This document shows positions 51,136-59,722 of a DNA stretch of 64,000 bases, in pieces (position 1 is the first letter of the stretch; the number at the start of each line of letters is the position of its first letter). The position numbers and the translations under genes were made by a program. Under the pieces are notes generated by a model. It did no database searches. It was not told the DNA's origin and worked only from the letters and a program-made list of their open reading frames with translations. This DNA is from Lewinella sp. 4G2 (lineage in GTDB: Bacteria > Bacteroidota > Bacteroidia > Chitinophagales > Saprospiraceae). The stretch spans positions 2,728,001 through 2,792,000 of the forward strand of contig NZ_LVWJ02000014.1 in NCBI RefSeq assembly GCF_001625015.1, given 5' to 3'.

Positions 51136-52119
51136 TCATTTAGTCAGCGGCACCACGAACCCATCCAATTTGTAGCGCGACTTCAGGCTCTTGGTGTAGC
51201 GGGCGGCTGAGGCTTCCGTAGTGAAGGGGCCGAGCATGACTTTATAGACCGATCCGCCGGTAATCTTTACCCGCTCGATCAGGATATCCTTGAACCACTT
51301 GGATTGTAGGTAAGCCACCTTTTCCATCGCCGCTTCCAGGTCGCGGTAGGTGCCCATTTGCACGCCAAAGTTGCCTTCGGGTTTCTGGGCCAGGTTGATT
51401 TTGTAAATGCCCGGAGCAAAGTCTGCCGCTAGTTTTTCCTTGGTGTTCTCTGCCGGCATGCTGGGTTCGCGGGTCACGGCCGGGGAAGCGCTCGCCTTCA
51501 CTGCAGCCACTTTTCTGGGCGCTGCCGCAGGTGCCGGGCGGGTGGGGGAGGGGATCGCCGTAACCGGTTTAGGGTTGGACTGCATAGCGGGGGACACTTC
51601 CGGAATATCGGTCGTTGAAGGCTGAGGCGTTACCCGTGCCGTAGCAGGAGAGGATGCATCGCTGGCAGTCGAACTTGCCGCTGGGACTACCTCTCCGGAC
51701 CTACCCGACGCAGGGGTAGGGGATTGCACCGGGGCAGCTACTCTCGCGGTAGCTTTACTCGGCGCAAGGGAAACGAGCGTTACCTCTACGGGGACGGACA
51801 CTTTGTTCAGCATCCCCAAAAGATCCGCCGCCCGCTCACTCACTTCAATGATGCGCCCGCGGATGAAAGGCCCCTTATCGATGATCTTTACCTGCACGGT
51901 TTTGCCGTTATCCAGATTCTTCACCCTTACGGTGCTATTCACCGGAAAGGTCTTATGAGCGGCCACCATTTTATTCCGGTCGTACGTCAATCCGTAAGCC
52001 GTTTCCGCGCCGTCGTAGGCCCGGCTGTAGTAGCTGGCTAGCCCGTTTTCCGTATCCCCAATCAGCTGGGCGTTGGCAACCGTAGATAGGAGCAGGAGAA
52101 GGGCGAGTAGAATTTTCAT
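51136..52119 (-). CDS. RlpA-like protein with DPBB and SPOR domains
   Basis: 327 residues: a signal peptide (MKILLALLLLLSTVANAQ), a double-psi beta-barrel domain (GLASYYSRAYDGAETAYG, FPVNSTVRVKNLDNGKTV, KIIDKGPFIRGRIIEVS), a long Ala/Pro/Ser linker, and a C-terminal SPOR domain (about 245-325; FGVQMGTYRDLEAAM). RlpA proteins are lytic transglycosylases or septal-ring proteins; SPOR binds denuded peptidoglycan at division sites. Here the catalytic Asp is in IDKGPF. The linker includes an in-frame 18-bp repeat (APAAAP). It is a single gene, convergent with the cohesin-like gene. Confidence 0.88.
   Translation of the reverse strand: MKILLALLLLLSTVANAQLIGDTENGLASYYSRAYDGAETAYGLTYDRNKMVAAHKTFPVNSTVRVKNLDNGKTVQVKIIDKGPFIRGRIIEVSERAADLLGMLNKVSVPVEVTLVSLAPSKATARVAAPVQSPTPASGRSGEVVPAASSTASDASSPATARVTPQPSTTDIPEVSPAMQSNPKPVTAIPSPTRPAPAAAPRKVAAVKASASPAVTREPSMPAENTKEKLAADFAPGIYKINLAQKPEGNFGVQMGTYRDLEAAMEKVAYLQSKWFKDILIERVKITGGSVYKVMLGPFTTEASAARYTKSLKSRYKLDGFVVPLTK
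51517..51534 (+). repeat. Dispersed 18-bp repeat inside the rlpA-like gene
   Basis: GGGCGCTGCCGCAGGTGC followed by CGGGCGGGTGGGGGA; on the coding strand it encodes APAAAP. Confidence 0.7.
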
Positions 52120-52173
52120 TGGTTATCAGTTTACCAATCAAAGATAAGGTCGGTCCGCTGTCCCCATTACATT

Positions 52174-52190
52174 GCACCCGCGGCAGCGCC
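52174..52190 (-). repeat. Dispersed 18-bp repeat, intergenic copy between rlpA-like and mnmA
   Basis: GCACCCGCGGCAGCGCC on the + strand. The 301-bp gap (52120-52420) otherwise holds a short heptad-like TCGAGAA/TCGCCAA/TCGAGAA/TCACTTC run near 52294-52320 and the mnmA promoter. Confidence 0.65.
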
Positions 52191-52366
52191 TAATGAAAGT
52201 TTAGTATCTGCTGCGGACTTACGCCAAACTCAGGTACGTCGGGAGACGGACGCAGTGAGCTACCCCGCGCGGCAGCCAATCAGTCCTCGCTTATCGAGAA
52301 TCGCCAATCGAGAATCACTTCCCGCAACCTTAAACGCAGTACGTTAGGTTCCATATTCAAAACCCG

Positions 52367-52374
52367 TACCTTTG
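52367..52374 (+). promoter_or_regulatory. -7 element upstream of mnmA
   Basis: TACCTTTG, exact TAnnTTTG, 46 bp before the mnmA ATG. Confidence 0.6.
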
Positions 52375-52420
52375 CACCCGATTTGGCAAGGCCCTTTAAC
52401 CTTCGCGAAAACACGACAGC

Positions 52421-53524
52421 ATGAGTAAATTAGGCAGAGTACTCGTCGCCATGAGCGGCGGCATTGATTCGACCGTGACGGCCATGATGCTCCACGAGCA
52501 GGGGTACGAAGTGGTCGGGATCACCATGAAAACCTGGGATTACGCCAACAGCGGCGGCTCCAAAAAAGAGACCGGCTGCTGTAGCCTAGATTCGATCAAC
52601 GACGCACGTTCGGTGGCCGTATCCATGGGTTTCCCCCACTTCATCATTGATATCCGCGATGAGTTTGGCGACCACGTTATCGATAATTTTGTCGATGAGT
52701 ACATGGCCGGGCGCACCCCGAACCCCTGCGTTTTGTGCAACACCCACATCAAATGGAGCGCACTCCTGAAGCGGGCGGACGCCATGGACTGCGAGTTCAT
52801 CGCCACGGGCCACTATGCTCAATTGAACCAAACCGACGCCGGCCGCTGGCACGTGCGTAAATCCGCCGATGACCACAAGGACCAATCCTACGTCCTGTGG
52901 GGACTAAGCCAGGAATGTATGGCCCGCAGCCGCTTCCCGCTCGGCCACCTGACAAAACCTGAAGTACGGCAACTCGCCTACGATTGGGGCTACGAAGAAT
53001 TGAGTAAGAAAGCCGAAAGCTTCGAGATCTGCTTCGTGCCCGATAACGACTACCGTGGCTTCCTCAAGCGCCGTCTGCCGGAGTTGGAAGGCCAGGTCGC
53101 TGGGGGCAAGTTCGTCTCCGTCACCGGTGAAGTGCTGGGTGAGCATGACGGTTACCCCTTCTACACCATCGGGCAGCGGAAGGGTCTGGGAATGGCCTTC
53201 GGCGAACCCATGTACGTCACCGAAATCGACGCGGCAACCAACCAGGTAACCCTGGGCCGGGTCGGTGACCTGGTGAGAAACGGCATGACCGTCGGCGGGC
53301 TGACGCTGCAGAAATACGCGGAACTGCCCGCAGAAGGTTTAGAACTACTGACTAAAGTGCGCTACAAAGATCGCGGAACGCTGAGTCATATCGATCAGCT
53401 TTCCCCCGACTTGGCCAGCGTCGAATTCTTCGCCGACGTACGCGGTGTTGCTCCCGGGCAAAGCGCCGTGTTCTACGAAGGCGACGACGTCGTCGGAGGC
53501 GGTCTCATCCAAACTAGCCGGTAG
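52421..53524 (+). CDS. mnmA: tRNA-uridine 2-sulfurtransferase MnmA
   Basis: Thiolates the wobble U34 of Lys, Glu and Gln tRNAs, using ATP to adenylate the base and sulfur from a relay. 367 residues: the N-terminal PP-loop SGGIDSTVTAMML, the Bacteroidota-type GCCSLDSINDARSVA insertion, catalytic Cys in TPNPCVLCN (near 104) and persulfide Cys in SFEICFVPD (near 203). The central and C-terminal barrel contains TIGQRKGLGMA and VRYKDRGTLSH. The order is typical of the MnmA family. The upstream TACCTTTG supports the start. No other tRNA modification gene is adjacent. Confidence 0.96.
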   Translation: MSKLGRVLVAMSGGIDSTVTAMMLHEQGYEVVGITMKTWDYANSGGSKKETGCCSLDSINDARSVAVSMGFPHFIIDIRDEFGDHVIDNFVDEYMAGRTPNPCVLCNTHIKWSALLKRADAMDCEFIATGHYAQLNQTDAGRWHVRKSADDHKDQSYVLWGLSQECMARSRFPLGHLTKPEVRQLAYDWGYEELSKKAESFEICFVPDNDYRGFLKRRLPELEGQVAGGKFVSVTGEVLGEHDGYPFYTIGQRKGLGMAFGEPMYVTEIDAATNQVTLGRVGDLVRNGMTVGGLTLQKYAELPAEGLELLTKVRYKDRGTLSHIDQLSPDLASVEFFADVRGVAPGQSAVFYEGDDVVGGGLIQTSR

Positions 53525-53570
53525 AACTATCCCGTTTCACCTCCCCATTACCCCGAAATCCCAAGCGAAT

Positions 53571-54227
53571 ATGAAACCCATTTACTACTTCACCTTTGCC
53601 GGTCTTTTGCTAACGCTCATCAGCTCCTGCCTGGGTACCGAATGCCGCGACTGCGAGGCATTCAACTACGATGCCGCTGCTTTTAATCCGGACTTTCGGC
53701 AGGAAAGCTTCACGATGGTTGATACCGCCGGGGCGGACATCACCTTTGAGTTCGTCAACGCCCTGGCCACGCCCGAGCAGGAAGTTTGTTCAAGTGAGGT
53801 GGACAGCCCGAACGAAATTTCCTGCGTTACGGCCTCCACGCTGAGCTACCGGGTTGCCGATCTGGGTTTTGACATGCTACTGGTATTTGAGGAAGAAGAG
53901 CAGTTTACCGCCGGATCTATCACTCAGGTAGTTATGTCCTACGAATTGAAGTCATTTGAAACCACTCAATTCCTTCGTACCGCTGCCATCATCGTCGAGC
54001 CGGAGATCGTTTTTGCCGCCGACAACGTAGAGAGTGTGGACTCAGTGACCCTGAATGATGTGACCTGGACGGACGTCATCGAAGTCATCCGCCCCGTCGA
54101 AGCCTACGAGCAAGTGGGCGACTTGATTCCGGAATCCGCGCACTTCACGAGCCTTTACTTCAAGGAGAGCGTCGGTTTGGTCGGGTTGGTGAATGCTTCC
54201 GGTGGCGTACTCGTACGGGAAATGTAG
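53571..54227 (+). CDS. Putative lipoprotein, 218 residues
   Basis: From the ATG at 53571: MKPIYYFTFAGLLLTLISSC is a lipoprotein signal (lipobox ISSC). The mature protein begins LGTECRDCEAFNYDAAAFN, with a cysteine-rich start, and continues as a beta-rich acidic sequence (FTMVDTAGADITFEFVN; IIVEPEIVFAADNVE). It contains no domain I recognise. An in-frame upstream start at 53445 overlaps mnmA in another frame and was rejected. It may share a transcript with mnmA (46-bp gap) and with the lamin-tail gene after it. Confidence 0.65.
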   Translation: MKPIYYFTFAGLLLTLISSCLGTECRDCEAFNYDAAAFNPDFRQESFTMVDTAGADITFEFVNALATPEQEVCSSEVDSPNEISCVTASTLSYRVADLGFDMLLVFEEEEQFTAGSITQVVMSYELKSFETTQFLRTAAIIVEPEIVFAADNVESVDSVTLNDVTWTDVIEVIRPVEAYEQVGDLIPESAHFTSLYFKESVGLVGLVNASGGVLVREM

Positions 54228-54261
54228 GTGAGCCACTCCTTCCTCCTGTTATCTTTAGGCC

Positions 54262-56877
54262 ATGAAGTTGAATTTTCTGCTCCTGGCTTGTTGCCTTATG
54301 CTCACGGCCCTCTTCCCTTCGCTCACCGCTCAAACTACGGTGGACGACTTTGAAGACGGTGATCTACTGAATCCGGAGTGGACAGGTGACGTAGCGGACT
54401 TTGTCGTCGAAGATGGCCAATTACTGTTACGGGCGGACGGCGCGGGGCGGTCAGTGCTCACACTGGCCTTACCCGGAAGCTCTCCCGGTGCAACGCTGGA
54501 AACATTTAGTCTGGAGTTTTTGGTCGAGATGGATTTTGCGCCTTCCGGCAGCAATTTTACGGAGATCGCTTTGCGGTCTTTTCGCGAGGGCGAGGCCCTG
54601 AATTCTTCTATCGAAACCAAACTCGGTGGCATTTCTGGCGATCAGGATACCTGGACCGGGTTTGGCGTTAGCGGCGGCGACGTGATCACGGGCGACTTCT
54701 CCGGTGCTCCTGGGGCTTTAGGTGGAAACCCGGCTATCGCCCGGATCCGAATTACCTACAATGAATCCGACGGTTGGCAGCTGGCCGCCGACTACACTGG
54801 TGGTACGGATTACTCGGTTGAGGGGACGTTGCCCACCGGTCTCAACTTCCCACCCATTGTATTCGAGTTGGCGTGCAGCTATACCGCCACCCGTTCCGAT
54901 AAATTCAGCTTTGACGATTTCTCCAGCTCCGTCACCTACCGGGAGTTCGTTGATGAAACCGCTCCCCGGTTGATCAGTCGTACGCTCGTTGACCGGCGCA
55001 CAGTCATCTTCGCGTTTGATGAGCCACTTAGCACTGACGCGGCGACCCCCTCCAATTTTACCTTCGGCCCTCCCTCACTTCCAGTTGCCAGCGCAGTACT
55101 ATCTGGCAACCAAATCACCGTTACCCTGGCCGAAGATTTGCCCGAGAACGTGGAAGTGCCCATCACAATTTCGGGTATTGCTGATGTCGCGGGAAACGTA
55201 GCCGATGACATTTCAAGTTCCGTCCTATTCAGGTTGATCAACCCGCCAAGCAGCTCCAATCTGCTCATTACCGAGTTCCTGGCGGACCCTAACCCCGTAG
55301 TGGGCCTGCCCGAATTTGAGTACGTGGAGGTCCACAATCCAAGCGACACTGCGGTCAATCTGGATGGGTTAAGAATTGGTAGTGGAGGCACCCCGGTCGA
55401 GCTGCAGGGCTTCATTCCTGTGGGTGGCTACGTTGTCATCGCGGATAACGAGGCGCGTCCCGGCCTTGAAGATCTTGGCGCAACCGTCGTTCTTGCCAAC
55501 CTTCCTGGACTAAGCAATTCCAGTGACAACATCGCCCTCATCTTGAATGGGGATACGCTACAATCCATCGACTACACGGACGACTGGTACAATGACGCTG
55601 ACCGCGATGACGGCGGATACAGCATCGAATACACCAGTTTTTCTGGCGCTGACGCAGGATGCAGTGGAAGGTGGCGAGCAAGCCTGGACCCCTCCGGGGG
55701 CACCCCAGGCCGCGAAAACTCCGTCCTCAACCTCCCAGCGGACGTAACCGGCCCCACTTTAACCTCCACCGCCATCACCGAAGAAGCCATCCTGCTAGGT
55801 TTTGATGAACCCCTTGGCACGACTACCCCAGACTTCGTTCTAACCCGCGAAGGCCAGGAGATCCCTATTACTGGAATCGAGAACACCGACAACGGCCGCA
55901 CCTTCCGGCTGACGTTCATGAATGACCTGGACGCCGGTATCCTCTATCAATTATCGTTACCGGATGTGACGGATTGTGTAGGCAACCAAACTGAAGGCAG
56001 AGACCTGGACATTGGCATTCCGGCCACCCCCGCACCGGGCGACGTGGTCATCAATGAAATCCTGTACGCTCCGGCCTCGGGTGGGGCGGAATTCATTGAA
56101 TTGTACAACTGTTCGGATAAGATCCTTCAGGTGAGTGGATGGACGTTAGTGAACGACCAGTCAACGAGCTCTACGGCCAGCCGTGACGTCGACGCCAGCC
56201 GCCTCTTCACCCCAGGGCAATTCCTGGTATTCACGGACGACGCTGCCGACCTCATCAACCGTTACCGCAACGTGGACCCCGCTGCCATCATCGAACAAGC
56301 CACCCCCAGTTTGGGGAACAGCGAAGGCAACATCTCCGTCATCGCTGGTAGCCTCACCTTAGATGCCTTCGACTATTCTGATGACCTTCAATCGGAGCTG
56401 ATCGACGATGACCGCGGAGTTAGTCTGGAACGGCTTCGCTACAAAGTGGCTACGGATGCGCCGGGCAACTGGTTCAGTGCTGCATCCGCCGAAGGTGGAG
56501 CCACACCCACGCGGGCCAACTCCCAATTTCGGGACATCGACTTCGGTAACGGTGAGGGCGACGGCGTTTTTAGCCTCCTCTCCAAAACCTTCTCCCCCGA
56601 CTCTGATGGAAACGAGGACGTACTGGAGATCGAGTACCGGTATGCCCCCATCGGTTCCCTCACGCGCGTCCGTATCTATGACGCCCAGGGCCGCCCTGTA
56701 CGTACCCTCCGCGATATTGAACTACTGGGGACGCAGGGAAGCCTGACTTGGGATGGCGCTAACGACGAAGGTCGCAAAGCCAAAGCCGGTGCCTACCTCA
56801 TCCTTATTGAACTCATCTCTGCGGACGGACCAGTCGAGACTGAGAAACTGGTAGCCGTATTAGCGGGGGAGCTTTAA
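54262..56877 (+). CDS. Secreted multidomain protein with two lamin-tail domains and a FlgD-like C-terminus
   Basis: 871 residues. Signal peptide MKLNFLLLACCLMLTALFPSLTAQ. A concanavalin-like domain of about 200 residues comes next (SLEFLVEMDFAPSGSNFTEI), then an Ig-like SbsA-type segment (PRLISRTLVDRRTVIFAFDEP). A first lamin-tail (LTD) domain begins LLITEFLADPNPVVGLPEFE. A second Ig-like segment follows, then a second LTD domain beginning VVINEILYAPASGGAEFIELY. The C-terminus has the pattern FSPDSDGNEDVLEIEYR...RIYDAQGRPVRTLRD...LTWDGANDEG, the FlgD-like module that ends many Bacteroidota extracellular proteins and may act in T9SS type B-like export. It is presumably surface located; the ligand is unknown. 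TATCTTTA lies just before the ATG. Confidence 0.85.
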   Translation: MKLNFLLLACCLMLTALFPSLTAQTTVDDFEDGDLLNPEWTGDVADFVVEDGQLLLRADGAGRSVLTLALPGSSPGATLETFSLEFLVEMDFAPSGSNFTEIALRSFREGEALNSSIETKLGGISGDQDTWTGFGVSGGDVITGDFSGAPGALGGNPAIARIRITYNESDGWQLAADYTGGTDYSVEGTLPTGLNFPPIVFELACSYTATRSDKFSFDDFSSSVTYREFVDETAPRLISRTLVDRRTVIFAFDEPLSTDAATPSNFTFGPPSLPVASAVLSGNQITVTLAEDLPENVEVPITISGIADVAGNVADDISSSVLFRLINPPSSSNLLITEFLADPNPVVGLPEFEYVEVHNPSDTAVNLDGLRIGSGGTPVELQGFIPVGGYVVIADNEARPGLEDLGATVVLANLPGLSNSSDNIALILNGDTLQSIDYTDDWYNDADRDDGGYSIEYTSFSGADAGCSGRWRASLDPSGGTPGRENSVLNLPADVTGPTLTSTAITEEAILLGFDEPLGTTTPDFVLTREGQEIPITGIENTDNGRTFRLTFMNDLDAGILYQLSLPDVTDCVGNQTEGRDLDIGIPATPAPGDVVINEILYAPASGGAEFIELYNCSDKILQVSGWTLVNDQSTSSTASRDVDASRLFTPGQFLVFTDDAADLINRYRNVDPAAIIEQATPSLGNSEGNISVIAGSLTLDAFDYSDDLQSELIDDDRGVSLERLRYKVATDAPGNWFSAASAEGGATPTRANSQFRDIDFGNGEGDGVFSLLSKTFSPDSDGNEDVLEIEYRYAPIGSLTRVRIYDAQGRPVRTLRDIELLGTQGSLTWDGANDEGRKAKAGAYLILIELISADGPVETEKLVAVLAGEL

Positions 56878-56955
56878 ATGCTAGGATAATTGGCATAGCA
56901 TCCGTTATGCTTAGCGGTGGAGGCAGCCCGCATAAGGGTTGTGCAGATCTACCTC

Positions 56956-57891
56956 CTACAAACCATCGCGATCGATCTCCAGGATGGCCGCCACGTGCGC
57001 ATCCGCCACCTGCTGCCTGAAGGCCGGTGTCAACATCAGGGGAAGTTCGAAGCGGTTGTTGTAGAAGCCATTCTCCGTCAGGATAGCCGGCATTCTGGTA
57101 GCCCGCAGTACGTAGAACTGCCCACTCACTTTAGACCGTAAGTGACGATTGCGCAGCCCCGTTTGATTTATGAGGTGGCGCTGAAAAACAGCAGCCATTT
57201 TACGCCCGGTCGTACTCCCGTAGTAATGCCAGGTTTCGATCCCCCGGACGTTGTCTCCGGTGAAGGATTGCATATCCGGCGCGGGGCCGGCGTTACCGTG
57301 TACACTTACGAAGAGCTTGGGTAGGGCGCTGCTGAGTTCATTGGCGCGGCGGACGCGCTCCTGCAGAAAGTTGCCGATCTGTACTTCAGGGGTGACTTCA
57401 AAGTAGGCCGCGCCGACCTGCTCGAGTTTAGCCATGATGCGGCTAGTTACGTCGCGGTTGAATTCCCATTCAAATAGCTGGCGGCCATCTTCCAGGACCG
57501 GGCTCCGCTTCCCCGGGCTGAGGGCGCCGTGGCCATTATCGATGCACCATAAGTACCGGGAACGGTATTCGGGGGAGTTGGGTACGGGGCTAGGCGTGGG
57601 CCCGGGTTGCTCGGGTGGCCCGTCGGTATCGCGGGCGGGTGGGGGAGCGGGCACGGGGTCAAATTCAGGCCCATCCGTGATACGCGGTGCTTCGTTTTCG
57701 TGGGTGATCAGTACGTGGTCTTCCGGGCGGAGTTCCGAACTGTCCTGCGGCTCCGTGGGGTCGGTAACGCGGGGGCTAGTTGGGCCGGGAGGTAGGCCGG
57801 GGGGAAGATTTTGTGGTGGCTTTGGCCGGGCCGGGTCGCCCCCAAATAATCCGGCAACGATGTCTACGAGGCTCTGTAAAAAGGTTTCCAT
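56956..57891 (-). CDS. N-acetylmuramoyl-L-alanine amidase (Amidase_3)
   Basis: Zinc amidase that cleaves the bond between MurNAc and the peptide stem. 311 residues: a Pro-rich N-terminal region of about 110 residues without a clear signal peptide, then the catalytic domain. Zn ligands are in WCIDNGHG (His), FEWEFNRD (Glu) and LFVSVHGNAGP (His), with the catalytic Glu in AILTENGFYNN. Lack of an obvious signal peptide means either non-classical export or a cytoplasmic/phage-like use; the Pro-rich part could be a linker to an amphipathic N-terminus (VDIVAGLFGG). The ATG at 57891 is the only early start. It faces the lamin-tail gene. Confidence 0.88.
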   Translation of the reverse strand: METFLQSLVDIVAGLFGGDPARPKPPQNLPPGLPPGPTSPRVTDPTEPQDSSELRPEDHVLITHENEAPRITDGPEFDPVPAPPPARDTDGPPEQPGPTPSPVPNSPEYRSRYLWCIDNGHGALSPGKRSPVLEDGRQLFEWEFNRDVTSRIMAKLEQVGAAYFEVTPEVQIGNFLQERVRRANELSSALPKLFVSVHGNAGPAPDMQSFTGDNVRGIETWHYYGSTTGRKMAAVFQRHLINQTGLRNRHLRSKVSGQFYVLRATRMPAILTENGFYNNRFELPLMLTPAFRQQVADAHVAAILEIDRDGL

Positions 57892-58023
57892 CCGTGGGTT
57901 GGGTTTGGTGGGGCGGCGTTCTTTGGGAGTTTCCCAAATTTAAGGTAGGCTGATGGCAATTTTTTCAGAGAATGGCGGATTCTATTACTCCCCTTTCCTC
58001 CCGTCGCTTAACTTATCCCATTC

Positions 58024-59685
58024 ATGCGTATTCTTCTCATTGCGGTATTTCTTTGTTTTGGGGTGGCCCTGTGGTCCCAACCCGGCACCTGCGTCAGCGG
58101 CAACTGTACTGATGGGAAAGGGAAATTCGAATACAGCGATGGTGCCTACTACGACGGCCGCTTCGTAGGTGGAAAATTCCACGGCATCGGCCTACTCCGT
58201 TACCCCGATGGCGGGGTATACGCTGGCCACTGGCAGGAGGGGTTACAGCACGGAAAAGGCCGGATGACGCAGGCGGATGGGACCCAATATTTCGGCTACT
58301 TCGTGCGGGGCAAACGCGAGGGGGAGGGCACCATCACTTTCGCCGATGGCAACCGCATCGTCGGAAACTGGCAGGCGGACCAGGTGGCCGGCGCCGGCGA
58401 ATTCCGCTTCGCTAACGGGGATTACTACCGCGGGCAAATTACCGACGCCCGCCTCGAGGGGCAGGGGACGATGGAATACGACAACGGCGATTACTACGTA
58501 GGTGCCTGGCTAAATTCCGCCCGCCACGGCTTCGGGAAGATCGTATTCGAAAACGGCGCTGAACTAGAAGGGCAGTGGTTGAATGATGAATTCCAGGCGG
58601 ACTGGACCCAACTTGGCTTCCGGGGCGACCCCACAAGTTTACCGGACTGCGCGCTGGGATGCACCAACGGCAATGGCCGAATCAATTACCCCGACGGACG
58701 GATCTACCGCGGTGAGGTCTGCGACAACCGACCCAATGGCAATGGCACCGTCCGTTACCCCAACGGCAACATTTATTACGGAGGCTTCCTCAACCATAAA
58801 CCGGAAGGCCTGGGCATCATGCACTTCGCCGATGGTGAAATGCGCGGCGGCATCTGGAATAACGGCCGCATCTACCGCCGCATCTTTTCTGCCACTGGCC
58901 GCCCGGCGCGTGAAATTACCCCCGACTACGATGAAGCCGTCAAAGTTTGGGCCGTCGTGGTGGGTGCCGCCCGCTACTCCCACATGCGGACACTTAGGTA
59001 CACTGACGACGATGCCTACCACCTCTATGCGTTCCTGAAATCAGTAGAGGGTGGGGCACTACCCGACGAGCAGGTGAAGATTCTGGTGGACGACGACGCG
59101 ACCCACCGCAATATCCAGATGGCCATGCGGGAGATCTTCCTGCGGGCGGATGAGAACGACGTCATCCTGTTCTACTTCTCCGGCCACGGTATCCCCGGCG
59201 CCTTCCTGCCGGTGGATTTCGATGGCTACAATAACCAGCTCGAACACTACCAGCTCCGCGATGCCCTGCTGGCCAGCCGCGCCAAGCACAAACTGGTCAT
59301 CGCAGATGCCTGCCACAGCGGTAGCCTCGGCGGTCGGAATGATGACGGTAACGACCTGGCCGCCCGCAACAACGGCGCCGCCGAGGCCCTCGCCGCCTAC
59401 TACGAAGGGCTAAACAATGCCTCGGCGTCCACTGCGCTCCTGCTTTCGAGTAAGGGGGAGGAGATCAGTTTGGAAGATGGCGGGCTCCGCTCCGGCATCT
59501 TTAGCCACTACTTGATCCGGGGTATGAAGGGCGAGGCAGATGCTAACCAGGACCAACTCGTATCCATCGAAGAGCTTTTCGGATTCGTTCACCGGGAGGT
59601 GCGCCGGTATACGGGCAACATCCAGACGCCCACCCTCACCGGTGTCTACGACGGGCGGATGCCGATCAGTGTGATCCGGCGGTAA
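58024..59685 (+). CDS. Secreted MORN-repeat protein fused to a caspase-like peptidase (C14) domain
   Basis: 553 residues. Signal peptide MRILLIAVFLCFGVALWSQ. Then about nine MORN repeats (YxGxWxxGxxHGxGxxxxxDG type) in two blocks, each block opening with a Cys-containing unit (NCTDGKGKFEYSDG; GCTNGNGRINYPDG). A C-terminal metacaspase-like domain (about 300-550) follows: VWAVVVGAARYSHMRTLRYTDDDAY, shown in part as AVVVGAARY, the catalytic His in FYFSGHGIPGA and the catalytic Cys in ADACHSGSL. It should be an Arg/Lys- or Asp-specific cysteine peptidase outside the cytoplasm, with MORN repeats binding lipid or protein. Nothing nearby hints at the target. The two modules are an uncommon pairing. 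Confidence 0.9.
   Translation: MRILLIAVFLCFGVALWSQPGTCVSGNCTDGKGKFEYSDGAYYDGRFVGGKFHGIGLLRYPDGGVYAGHWQEGLQHGKGRMTQADGTQYFGYFVRGKREGEGTITFADGNRIVGNWQADQVAGAGEFRFANGDYYRGQITDARLEGQGTMEYDNGDYYVGAWLNSARHGFGKIVFENGAELEGQWLNDEFQADWTQLGFRGDPTSLPDCALGCTNGNGRINYPDGRIYRGEVCDNRPNGNGTVRYPNGNIYYGGFLNHKPEGLGIMHFADGEMRGGIWNNGRIYRRIFSATGRPAREITPDYDEAVKVWAVVVGAARYSHMRTLRYTDDDAYHLYAFLKSVEGGALPDEQVKILVDDDATHRNIQMAMREIFLRADENDVILFYFSGHGIPGAFLPVDFDGYNNQLEHYQLRDALLASRAKHKLVIADACHSGSLGGRNDDGNDLAARNNGAAEALAAYYEGLNNASASTALLLSSKGEEISLEDGGLRSGIFSHYLIRGMKGEADANQDQLVSIEELFGFVHREVRRYTGNIQTPTLTGVYDGRMPISVIRR
58085..58101 (-). repeat. Weaker copy of the dispersed 18-bp repeat in the MORN/caspase gene
   Basis: GCACCTGCGTCAGCGGC, two mismatches to the consensus, encoding the GTCVSG that follows the signal peptide. 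Confidence 0.4.
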
Positions 59686-59722
59686 GGTAAACTCACGCTG
59701 GTAGAGCAGACCCGAAATGAGG

